NCBI RefSeq assembly: GCF_002294985.1
Contig: NZ_NSGE01000003.1
Location: 620,001-684,000, forward strand
DNA length: 64,000 nt
Direction of reading: 5' to 3'
Source of the DNA: Mesorhizobium sp. WSM3862
GTDB taxonomy: Bacteria; Pseudomonadota; Alphaproteobacteria; Rhizobiales; Rhizobiaceae
The position numbers were made by a program, and so were the translations under genes. The notes beneath the pieces were generated by a model, which saw nothing but the letters and a program-made list of their open reading frames with translations, searched no databases and was not told where the DNA came from. Shown here piece by piece: positions 26,049 through 33,398 of this stretch. Within the stretch, counting starts at the first letter, position 1. Each line of letters starts with the position of its first letter.

Positions 26049-27148
26049 TGCAGATCTGGAACCAGCTGGGTTTTCCGCATCAGTTCACCATGGGCATGGA
26101 CAAGGCCGGCCATGAGTGGATCGTGGTCGTGGTGAAGGGCACGTTCGATTTTCCGGAGAAGCCCGGCGGCCTCGTGCAGAAATCGGCGGAGCAAGTTCCG
26201 CTGGTCATGGCTGACACGCATACCGGCGCGCCGGGTTACTCAGCGACGCTGTGGGAGACCGACTTCGCCTTCCGTAAGCCGCGCTGCGACGTGATTGCCA
26301 ATGGCTGCGCCTATGCACCGGGTGGACGCCCGGCGGAACGGGTGCCAGTCGGCATCAAGGTCGGCAACTGGTCGAAGCTCTTCGAAGTGGTCGGCCACCG
26401 GGAGTGGCGGGCCATAGGTCCGGTCTTCACCGCAACTGCACCGCAGCCCTTCCTGAAACTACCGATCTCCTACGATTTCGCTTGGGGCGGCGTCGACCGG
26501 TTGGACCCCGAGGATCAGCTTCCCGCCAGCTACAAATACAACCCGGTCGGCACCGGCTGGTCTCGCGCCAAGAACCAGCGTTTCATTCCAGGCCTGCGGC
26601 TGCCCAATACGCAGGCGGTCAATGAAGAAATCCGCTCGCCCTTCGGCGAGTACCAGCCGATGAGCTTTGGGCCGATGGGGCGAGGCTGGCCCGGCCGCAT
26701 CGAATATGGCGGCACTTATGATCAGAACTGGATCGACAATGTGTTCCCATTCCTGCCGCAGGATTTCGACGAGCGCTACTTCCAGATGGCGCCGCCTGAC
26801 CAGCAAATCGATCATCCGCGTGGTGGCGAAGAGGTGGTGTTGGTGAACCTGACGCCGGAAGGGCGCGCAAGCTTCCGGCTGCCCTCGACCGCGCTGCCGA
26901 TGACGCTGTTCAAGGGCGGCGACAAGTCATTGGAGGAGAGCGTCCATCCGGACACTGTCCTGCTCGACCCAGAGAACAGTCGCTTCTCGCTCGTATGGCG
27001 CGTTTCGCAGCGCATTCACAAGACGATTCTCGATTTTTCGGAATGCTGGGTTGGGCCGCCCACGGAGTCGATGCTGCGTGCGCGTGCGACCGGTAGGGAC
27101 TATGTCCGTAGTGAGGGGACCGCTCCCGAGGAGGTGGAAGACGCATGA
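26048..27148 (+). CDS. DUF2169 protein, probable T6SS effector adaptor/chaperone
   Basis: 366 residues from ATG 26048 (TGATG overlap with tagF). It matches the DUF2169 family: WNQLGFPHQFTMGMDKAGHEW, VVVKGTFDFP, then GAPGYSATLWETDFAFRKPRCDV. DUF2169 proteins accompany DUF4150/PAAR-like effectors. In Agrobacterium the equivalent of the Tde2 locus is needed to load the effector on VgrG. Here the DUF4150 protein is two genes downstream, with one intervening gene and overlapping codons throughout. That makes an adaptor role for that effector the best inference. It ends in a 4-bp overlap with the next start. Confidence 0.88.
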   Translation: MQIWNQLGFPHQFTMGMDKAGHEWIVVVVKGTFDFPEKPGGLVQKSAEQVPLVMADTHTGAPGYSATLWETDFAFRKPRCDVIANGCAYAPGGRPAERVPVGIKVGNWSKLFEVVGHREWRAIGPVFTATAPQPFLKLPISYDFAWGGVDRLDPEDQLPASYKYNPVGTGWSRAKNQRFIPGLRLPNTQAVNEEIRSPFGEYQPMSFGPMGRGWPGRIEYGGTYDQNWIDNVFPFLPQDFDERYFQMAPPDQQIDHPRGGEEVVLVNLTPEGRASFRLPSTALPMTLFKGGDKSLEESVHPDTVLLDPENSRFSLVWRVSQRIHKTILDFSECWVGPPTESMLRARATGRDYVRSEGTAPEEVEDA

Positions 27149-28167
27149 GCATAAGTCTCGACATTGCCTCGGTCGGCATGGTGACAGCGGTCGGTCTCGA
27201 TGCGCCGTCGGCCTGTGCGGCAATGCGCGCGCGCCTGGATGGCTTCCAAGAGACAAGGTTCGTCGGATCCGGGACCGACTTTCAGATCGGCGCGCCCGTG
27301 CCGTTGCCGCGAGACTGGATTGGCGAAAAGCGCATGGCGCACTTGGCCGCGGCCGCGATTTGCGAGGCGTTCGACACTGTCCCGCAGGCGCGAGGCCAGA
27401 CCGCACTTATCCTTTGCCTCGCCGAGGAAGATCGCCCGGGCCGTCCGGTCGGCGATAGCTTCAGCTTGCTCCGCAGCGTTTCGGAGATCACGGAAATCGA
27501 ACCCAGCATTCGCTCCCGCATCGTCGCGCATGGCCGGCCTGCCGGACATATCGCACTTGATCAGGCGCGGAGGATGATTTCGTCCGGTGACGTGCCCTAT
27601 GTGATGATCGCAGGCGTTGACAGCTACCTGACTGCGCCTACGATCGCTTATTATCTCGACGAAAATCGTCTGCTTGCCGCCGATAATCCTAATGGCTTCA
27701 TTCCGGGTGAGGCTGCCGCCGCCGTCCTGTGCACGCGCTCGCGTAGCGATGGGCTTCGCCTCTTCGGACTGGGTTTGGCGCGTGAACCCGCACCGATCTA
27801 CAATGCCGAGGATCTGCCGTTGCGTGCCGACGGCATGACTTCGGCTTACAGTGCTGCGTTCAAGGAAACCGGCATTGAGATGAACCGGCTCGGCTACCGG
27901 ATCGCCGACCTTATCGGCGAACAATATTGGTTCAAACAGAGCGCTTTAGCGAGCCTGCGGTTGCTACGCGGACGTCACGATTTTCAGGACATCTGGTCGC
28001 CTGGCGAATCCCTCGGCAATGTCGGCGCAGCCGTGGTTCCACTAATGATCGGCATGGCCTGGACGGCCGCCCGCAAGGGATATGCCGCCGGCAATCCAGT
28101 GCTGATCGAGGCATCGAACGATGCCGGTGCCTGCGGGGCGGCAATACTGGCCGCGAGGGCAGCCTGA
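27145..28167 (+). CDS. Beta-ketoacyl-synthase-like (thiolase-fold) protein with the catalytic residues replaced
   Basis: 340 residues, shorter than a true KAS of about 410. The thiolase fold is recognisable: DIASVGMVTAVG at the N terminus, DQARRMISSGDVPYVMIAGVDS (about 138-159) and NPNGFIPGEAAAAVLC (about 182-197). C-terminally it has SPGESLGNVGAAVVPL (about 285-300). Aligned by eye with FabF, the nucleophile position (TAC-T-S-G) reads H-G-R-P-A-G, so Cys is Arg131. The His of the GH-LLGAAG motif is Glu288, and the HGT motif is not found. It therefore looks non-catalytic. It is locked into the effector module by a 4-bp overlap upstream and TGATG downstream, so a structural or chaperone role in effector loading is plausible. 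No experimental role is known to me. Confidence 0.75.
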   Translation: MSISLDIASVGMVTAVGLDAPSACAAMRARLDGFQETRFVGSGTDFQIGAPVPLPRDWIGEKRMAHLAAAAICEAFDTVPQARGQTALILCLAEEDRPGRPVGDSFSLLRSVSEITEIEPSIRSRIVAHGRPAGHIALDQARRMISSGDVPYVMIAGVDSYLTAPTIAYYLDENRLLAADNPNGFIPGEAAAAVLCTRSRSDGLRLFGLGLAREPAPIYNAEDLPLRADGMTSAYSAAFKETGIEMNRLGYRIADLIGEQYWFKQSALASLRLLRGRHDFQDIWSPGESLGNVGAAVVPLMIGMAWTAARKGYAAGNPVLIEASNDAGACGAAILAARAA

Positions 28168-29126
28168 TGACTGTCTACGCGAACGGCCTCGAGGTCGCAT
28201 GCAAAGCACAAGCCAACAAGGTGATCGCCGCCTTTCCGGACGTCTGCTTCACTCCACCTGAAAATCCTGCAACTCCGCCAGGCGTACCTATTCCCTATCC
28301 CTCGTTCGGACTCGATTCCGACACCGACAATGGCACCGGCACCGTCAAGATCGGTGGCCAGACCATCACCCAGAAGAACAAATCGTACTATACCAAGACC
28401 AGCGGCACTGAGGCCGGGTGCGCGGCTAAGAAGGGCGTGATCACCTCGGTCAACACTGGCAAGGAGTATGCCGTCGCCTGGTCGGGCGACGTGAAGGCGG
28501 ATGGCGAACCAGTCAGCCGCATGACTGACCTGTCGACCAACAATCATGCTTCACCGACCGGCAATGCACCGCCTTGGCCGAAGATCGGAAAGTTGAAAGT
28601 TGGCAAGCAGTCCTGCACCTCGATCCTGGCAAAGCTCGGCATGAAGGTGCACCGCTATGGCGACGCAAGCAAGGAATGCGCGTCCAACCAGCAATCGGAC
28701 CACATCCTGCAGAACGCCTGTTTCCAGAATTCGCGCGGCGGCCAAGCCATCAGCACAACGCCCAGCTATACGATGAACGATGCGCCCTGCGTCTGCCTGG
28801 AAGACGCCACCGATCCGAACACCGAGCATGGCCGCAAGACAGCCGCTCAGGGCGAATGGGCAAAGGCACAACGCGCGAAAGGCACGAACCCAACCTACGA
28901 GGAAGTTCGAGAAGCCAATATGGAGGCCATGAAAAAGGCCAAGAACATCCCGGACGGACCACGAGGCAAGGAGCACCCCGCCATCGAATGCCTGAGGATG
29001 ATTTGTGACATTCACTTCAAGGAGATGATGAGCGGACCGGAGAAAAAGAAGGACAGCACCGAGGCGCGCGCACCAGCGACCGGAAAGTTCAAACCTACTC
29101 CATCGAGCACGGTTCGCAGACGCTAA
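28167..29126 (+). CDS. DUF4150 (PAAR-like) T6SS effector with C-terminal candidate nuclease toxin domain
   Basis: 319 residues from ATG 28167 (TGATG overlap). Residues 1-145 are a DUF4150/PAAR-like spike domain (VYANGLEVACKAQAN, PPGVPIPYPSFG, then VKIGGQTITQKNKSYY). This domain caps VgrG. Residues about 160-319 are Cys/His-rich and unlike the first part: ASNQQSDHILQNACF, APCVCLEDATD, TEHGRKTAAQGEW, IECLRMICDIHF. The DH...H spacing with surrounding Asn/Thr resembles HNH/endonuclease-VII-type or Ntox-type polymorphic toxins, but I cannot assign a family. The downstream propeller gene is the candidate immunity gene. The DNA is visibly less GC-rich than the tss genes, as expected of exchanged toxin cassettes. 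Confidence 0.8.
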   Translation: MTVYANGLEVACKAQANKVIAAFPDVCFTPPENPATPPGVPIPYPSFGLDSDTDNGTGTVKIGGQTITQKNKSYYTKTSGTEAGCAAKKGVITSVNTGKEYAVAWSGDVKADGEPVSRMTDLSTNNHASPTGNAPPWPKIGKLKVGKQSCTSILAKLGMKVHRYGDASKECASNQQSDHILQNACFQNSRGGQAISTTPSYTMNDAPCVCLEDATDPNTEHGRKTAAQGEWAKAQRAKGTNPTYEEVREANMEAMKKAKNIPDGPRGKEHPAIECLRMICDIHFKEMMSGPEKKKDSTEARAPATGKFKPTPSSTVRRR

Positions 29127-29138
29127 GGAGAGATAAAC

Positions 29139-29981
29139 ATGGCTGACTACAGCGTAACGGTAAACGGCACCGTTGCAGCGGATGATGGAACCATTTTCTC
29201 CGCCGTCGCGTATTACGACGGAGAGAGTTTCTACTCGTTCGTCATCTCAGAATCCGACGTTGCCAGCGACGACAATCAGACCGATCGAATTTACGAAAAG
29301 CCAAGTTGGTTCACCGACATATGGCGTTCCAGTTCCGGTCGTCTCTATGTGTGCGACGACAATGGCGTAGTGCATTCGGGTTCGGGGACTGAATGGACGG
29401 AAAGCCAGGTCTCGCCTCGTCACTTGAATACCGTCTGGGGCTTCGACGACAACACCGTCTATGCTGGTGGATCTGAGGGGGTTGTCTATCGATGGGACGG
29501 CGCACGCTGGTCCGCGGCTAGCCCTGCGCTCGGCAACACCATTCTCTGCATCGCAGGGTCGTCGCCGAGCAACCTTTATGTGTCCGGCGAAGGAGCGCTT
29601 CTCTGGCACTATGACGGTAGACAGTGGACTCAGATCCAGTTGCCGACCAACGCAATCTTGGTTGGGCTATTGGTACTGTCGGCGACCGACGTCCTGGTCT
29701 CCGGCAGCGCAGGGACCCTATTTCGAGGCGGCGGTCTTGCCTGGACCGATGTTTCGCAACGTGGTCGCGACTTCTACAAGATGGCGTTTTACCGAAAGGC
29801 AATACACATTGCCGGTGGCGGTCAAGGCGTGTTCACGTTCGACGGGGTTACGGTTTCCACCCTGAAGCACGGCTTCCCCGTCTATCGGCTGTCATCCAAT
29901 CGCAAATATCTGACACTGGCGGGAGGCAACTCCGCCATAAGATATGACGGCTCTGAATGGGTCGGGCCCGACTACACCTGA
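29139..29981 (+). CDS. Beta-propeller-like protein, candidate immunity or accessory protein of the DUF4150 effector
   Basis: 280 residues with no signal peptide. It has a strong ribosome site (AAGGAG) before ATG 29139, 12 bp after the effector gene. From about residue 55 onward it is built of repeated units of about 40 residues with the pattern [hydrophobic]-YVCDDNGVV, VYAGGSEGVVYRWDG, LYVSGEGALLWHYDG, VLVSGSAGTLFRGGG, IHIAGGGQGVFTFDG and LTLAGGNSAIRYDG. That is about six blades of a beta-propeller. Position immediately after a toxin-like gene is where immunity genes lie. GC is low for the window. An alternative is a structural or lectin-like accessory factor. The 3' end overlaps the convergent gene at 29972 by 10 bp. 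Confidence 0.75.
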   Translation: MADYSVTVNGTVAADDGTIFSAVAYYDGESFYSFVISESDVASDDNQTDRIYEKPSWFTDIWRSSSGRLYVCDDNGVVHSGSGTEWTESQVSPRHLNTVWGFDDNTVYAGGSEGVVYRWDGARWSAASPALGNTILCIAGSSPSNLYVSGEGALLWHYDGRQWTQIQLPTNAILVGLLVLSATDVLVSGSAGTLFRGGGLAWTDVSQRGRDFYKMAFYRKAIHIAGGGQGVFTFDGVTVSTLKHGFPVYRLSSNRKYLTLAGGNSAIRYDGSEWVGPDYT

Positions 29982-30328
29982 CGGCTTGAAGTAGGTTTGG
30001 GCTTCGCAGCAAGGTAAGCCCGCACCCTTCCAAGATCGAGATCAACAACCCGCAATGCCTCTTTGATAGACAGCATGCGCAGGACGAACAATTCGCCGGC
30101 TTCGGGATACTCGGCGTAGCGCTCCTTTGCGATTTCGCGACCGACCTCGCCCGAAATGCGCAGCCCATCAAGGTGTGCTTCCAGACGCTCGATGAGTCGA
30201 GCAAGCCGTTCCTCATCCATGTCCGGATTCTTGCCGGGATTGAGCAAGTTGTAGTCGTATACTGTCCAAAGGAACGCGGCCATCTCCGCGTGCTGGCGGA
30301 CAATCTGGCGAAGGATGGGCGCAGGCAT
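29972..30328 (-). CDS. Short TIGR02270-like T6SS-linked protein
   Basis: 118 residues from ATG 30328, which overlaps the preceding stop as TGATG; longer upstream reading is shadow. Residues about 5-60 (ILRQIVRQHAEMAAFLWTVYDY and RLIERLEAHLDGLRISG) match the N-terminal part of the TIGR02270 family, T6SS-linked proteins of about 400 residues with HEAT-like repeats. Here only this N-terminal module plus some 50 residues (AGELFVLRMLSIKEALRVVDLD) remains. It is either a truncated relic or a minimal stand-alone form; the frame is intact and coupled to its neighbour, which favours the latter. It is third in the vgrG-DUF6484 unit and probably concerned with VgrG-tip cargo. Confidence 0.65.
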   Translation of the reverse strand: MPAPILRQIVRQHAEMAAFLWTVYDYNLLNPGKNPDMDEERLARLIERLEAHLDGLRISGEVGREIAKERYAEYPEAGELFVLRMLSIKEALRVVDLDLGRVRAYLAAKPKPTSSRQV

Positions 30329-30756
30329 CAGTTCAGATTGACGGAGCCGCCGCGGATGCGGTTGGCGGCACTGGCGTGGCTCGTGACATAGGTGCCGCGG
30401 ATGGTTACATGCCCATCCTTTTCCATGATGATCGTAGCCTTGCCGCAACGCAGTTCAAGACGTTCATTCGCGGTGATCCGCATTCGCTCTCCGTCTCGGA
30501 TGATGTGCGGAACATTTGACCGGTGCGCTGGATCGATGATGCGCCCGACAATCAGCGGCCGACCGGGATCTCCGTCCTGAAACAACAGCGCTACCTCCGC
30601 GCCGATCATGTCGGAGGTCAGTTCAGCGAGGCTGCGCGCGGCCACCGCTGTCTCCCGAGGGTTTCCCGGGAAGACGACAAGGGGCGCATCCTCGCCGAAG
30701 CCCAGGAAGATGCCAATCACCACGCCGTCAATGCGCTCCACGGTCGTCGTCATCAA
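30328..30756 (-). CDS. DUF6484 protein, VgrG-linked
   Basis: 142 residues. Residues about 10-80 resemble the OB-fold (gp5-like) region of VgrG (GVVIGIFLGF, VALLFQDGDPGRPLIVGRI). The C-terminal part (ERLELRCGKATIIMEKDGHVTIRGTYV) is a beta-helix tail much like the last part of VgrG next door (ITCGSAAIAMKKDGTINISGKDI). It begins 6 bp after vgrG ends and overlaps the TIGR02270-like gene. It is likely an accessory of the VgrG spike or its cargo; mechanism unknown. Confidence 0.75.
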   Translation of the reverse strand: MMTTTVERIDGVVIGIFLGFGEDAPLVVFPGNPRETAVAARSLAELTSDMIGAEVALLFQDGDPGRPLIVGRIIDPAHRSNVPHIIRDGERMRITANERLELRCGKATIIMEKDGHVTIRGTYVTSHASAANRIRGGSVNLN

Positions 30757-30762
30757 AGCCCC

Positions 30763-33090
30763 TCAGTTCTGCTTTATCTCCGAGCCTTTCATGGTGATGT
30801 CGCTCGATGCCTTCACATTGATCTTGCCGGACCCGCTGACGGAAATGTCCTTGCCGGAGATATTGATAGTGCCGTCCTTCTTCATCGCGATAGCGGCAGA
30901 GCCGCATGTAATGGTGATGGCATCGCCAGCTTCAATGATGAGGGTTTTGCCTACCTTTATGGCTCCGTCCTCACCCACCTGCACGAGACTGCCTTTCGCT
31001 ATTTTCAAGGCCCGCGAACCGCCGACATCGGTCGCATCGTCCTCAGCTATCTTGGCGTTCCGCCCCTTCCCGATCTCGGAGGCATGCGCCCCACCTATCT
31101 TGAAGCTCTGATTTGCGCCAACGTCCACCGATTGATTGGCCGCTACCGTCCAGCTGTCGTCGGCACCGATCTGATGACTCTGTGCCGTTCCCACACTGAC
31201 AGATCGCGACGCGCCGATCGTGTTCGTCTGCGCGGCGCCGACGGTTCGCGCCTCGGCCGCCCCCACCGTATCGACACGCGCGGCACCCACCGTCACCGTC
31301 TGCACCAGCCCAACCGTCTGCGAGTGGTTGGCGTCGATATTCTCCGTCGAATTCGCAACAATGTGGATGGTCTCATTCGCATGGACCGTCAGCGAGCGGT
31401 TCGCCCCCACCGTTTCGGTGTCGTTCGACCCAATGTTGGTGGTCTGGTCGACGCCGATCTTGACCGTCTTGTTATTGCCGACGTCCTCGTCGAGGTTGTG
31501 GCCGACGGAGTGCTTGGCGTCGTGGTCGATGCGGTCGGACTGGTCGTGCTGCACCAGCTTGTTGCGGTCGTGCTTGATCAGCAGGTGGTGGTCTTTCTGC
31601 GCCTGGAAATTGACCAGTTCGGAGCCCGCCTTGTCCTCGAACATCAGCTCGTTGTAACCGCCGCCGCCCTTTGAGGAATTGGACTTCCAGCCCGATTGCG
31701 TCGCATTGCCCGGCAGCCCGTAGGGCGGCATCTGCGACGCGTTGTAGACCCGGCCGGTGATGATGGGCAGATCCGGATCGCCTTCGATGAAGTCGACGAT
31801 CACCTCCTGGCCGATGCGCGGAATCTGGATAAAACCCCAGCCGCTGCCGGCCCAGGTTTGCGACACGCGCACGAAACAGGAAGAGTTCTGGTCCTTCTTG
31901 CCGAGGCGGTCCCAATGGAACTGCACCTTCACGCGCGCATATTTGTCGGTGAAGATTTCTTCGCCCGAAGGGCCGACCACCGTCGCCGTCTGCGGACCGC
32001 GCATGATCGGCCGCGGCGTGATGCGCGGCGGCCGGTAGGGCAATTTGGTGGGCGCCACGCCGAGCACCACCTTGAAATTCTCGCTATGGGCCTCGTTCTG
32101 GGTCCGGTAGCCCGGGTCGAACAGCCGGTATTCGGCGCTGATCACCAGATAGTCCTGGTTCTGGTCGTCGCGCGGAAAGCTTTCCAGCTTGAACTTGCAG
32201 CCTGAGAAAAGGCCGCGCACGGTGCCCACCGCCGTGCTGCGCTGGTGCACGGCCTGAAGCTCCTCGCGGCGAATTCCCGCAATCGTGTCGCCTCGCCCGA
32301 CGTCGAGATGCGCGCCGGGCTGACGGTAGTTCTCGCCCGCGGCCTCCTTGTGGCTGAACGGCTGGGCGGACTTCGCCATCAAATCCGCGCCGGGCTTCTC
32401 GAAATCAAAGTCGCTGTGGGCATAGGCCCCCGGCCGCACCGCGCTGCCGGGAATCCATTCGGTGATGTATTCGACGTCGCGTCGCGAGCCCTGGCCCTCG
32501 AAATTGTAGAGCACCTTCTCATAGCCGGGCGCTGCCTTCAGCTTGCTCATCGCGTCGCAGAGCACCAGGGTATGCTTGCCCTCGTCATGCTCGAAGAAAT
32601 AGAAGATGCCCTCGTGCTCGAGCAGCCGTTGCACGAAATCCAGATCGCTCTCGTCATACTGGACGCAATATTCGCGCTGCGGATAAGACCCTTGCAGCCG
32701 CTTCTCGAATTTCGCGATGCCGTATTTCGAGAAGATTTTCTCGACGATCTCGACCGCCGTCATATTCTGAAAGATGCGGCAATCGGTGGTGTTGCCGAGG
32801 AACCAGAGCCATGGCCTGACCATCGCCTCGTAAAAGGCGAGCCTGTCCTCGATGCGGATGAGCTTGAATTCCGACACAAGGCCGCTGAACCAGCGTTTCG
32901 GATCGGATTCGCCCTCGACCGAAACGACGCCGCCCAGCATCTTCAGCGGATCGACGTCCTGGCTCTTGGAGACGAAACCGACCGTATAGGCGAAACAACG
33001 GCTGATCTCGTCGCGCCCGACGAGATGGGTGAAGGTCAGCACATCGCCGCCGACGGGTGTCTGCACAACCGTGGCGCGTTCGTTCGGCAT
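30763..33090 (-). CDS. vgrG: T6SS spike protein VgrG (TssI) with an extended repetitive needle
   Basis: 775 residues. The gp27-like part is at about 1-370 (FTHLVGRDEISRCFAYTVGFVSK, LDFVQRLLEHEGIFYFFEHD). The gp5 OB domain with RVKVQFHWDRLGKKDQNSSC and IPRIGQEVIVDFIEGDPDLP runs about 385-450, and the needle from about 480 to the end. The needle region about 535-680 is a run of short repeats of the form xVGAxxxxTVGA (QTVTVGAARVDTVGAAEAR), a long beta-helix. No extra enzymatic domain follows; the C terminus ends KGSEIKQN. It forms the trimeric tip carrying the PAAR-like protein. It is divergent from tagH2. Confidence 0.96.
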   Translation of the reverse strand: MPNERATVVQTPVGGDVLTFTHLVGRDEISRCFAYTVGFVSKSQDVDPLKMLGGVVSVEGESDPKRWFSGLVSEFKLIRIEDRLAFYEAMVRPWLWFLGNTTDCRIFQNMTAVEIVEKIFSKYGIAKFEKRLQGSYPQREYCVQYDESDLDFVQRLLEHEGIFYFFEHDEGKHTLVLCDAMSKLKAAPGYEKVLYNFEGQGSRRDVEYITEWIPGSAVRPGAYAHSDFDFEKPGADLMAKSAQPFSHKEAAGENYRQPGAHLDVGRGDTIAGIRREELQAVHQRSTAVGTVRGLFSGCKFKLESFPRDDQNQDYLVISAEYRLFDPGYRTQNEAHSENFKVVLGVAPTKLPYRPPRITPRPIMRGPQTATVVGPSGEEIFTDKYARVKVQFHWDRLGKKDQNSSCFVRVSQTWAGSGWGFIQIPRIGQEVIVDFIEGDPDLPIITGRVYNASQMPPYGLPGNATQSGWKSNSSKGGGGYNELMFEDKAGSELVNFQAQKDHHLLIKHDRNKLVQHDQSDRIDHDAKHSVGHNLDEDVGNNKTVKIGVDQTTNIGSNDTETVGANRSLTVHANETIHIVANSTENIDANHSQTVGLVQTVTVGAARVDTVGAAEARTVGAAQTNTIGASRSVSVGTAQSHQIGADDSWTVAANQSVDVGANQSFKIGGAHASEIGKGRNAKIAEDDATDVGGSRALKIAKGSLVQVGEDGAIKVGKTLIIEAGDAITITCGSAAIAMKKDGTINISGKDISVSGSGKINVKASSDITMKGSEIKQN

Positions 33091-33398
33091 GGGTCGTGCC
33101 CCTCCTGGACGCGGCCGCCAGTATGATGGATTGAAGCCCCCGCTATGTTAACCGCATCACGTTCGGGAACTTTTCGCACCCACCGCACTGGACCTTTTTC
33201 AGCCTAGCACATGTTTGGTGGCGGCCAAACAACAGCTGTGGCTAAACCCGCCAAGCGCCGGTGTGAAACGCTCCTCTCCCGCCGCGCTCGCAAGCTGCTA
33301 GAATGCCAGAGCAATTCCCGGAACACCGCATAGCGATTTTCCGTTCGGAGTTGCGTGAAGAATAAGCATTTGTTGACCAAGTTCGGCGACGCTTCCGG
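33091..33398. promoter_or_regulatory. Divergent control region between vgrG and the second tagH
   Basis: 308 bp without a gene, less GC-rich than its flanks. It must hold promoters for the leftward vgrG unit and the rightward tagH2-tssL2-tssM2-pppA-ppkA unit. It contains an inverted repeat at 33212-33231. I found no convincing -35/-10 pair and no sigma-54 type element. Confidence 0.55.
33212..33231. promoter_or_regulatory. Inverted repeat, possible operator
   Basis: TGTTTGG at 33212-33218 and CCAAACA at 33225-33231 are perfect 7-bp arms separated by 6 bp (TGGCGG). It lies nearly central between vgrG and tagH2. Placement suits a shared operator, but this is pattern reading only. Confidence 0.35.

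Noticed and set aside
31060..31490. DNA repeat array as a CRISPR
   Set aside because: The periodicity is coding (short VGA peptide repeats of the VgrG needle), units are imperfect and there are no equal-length spacers.
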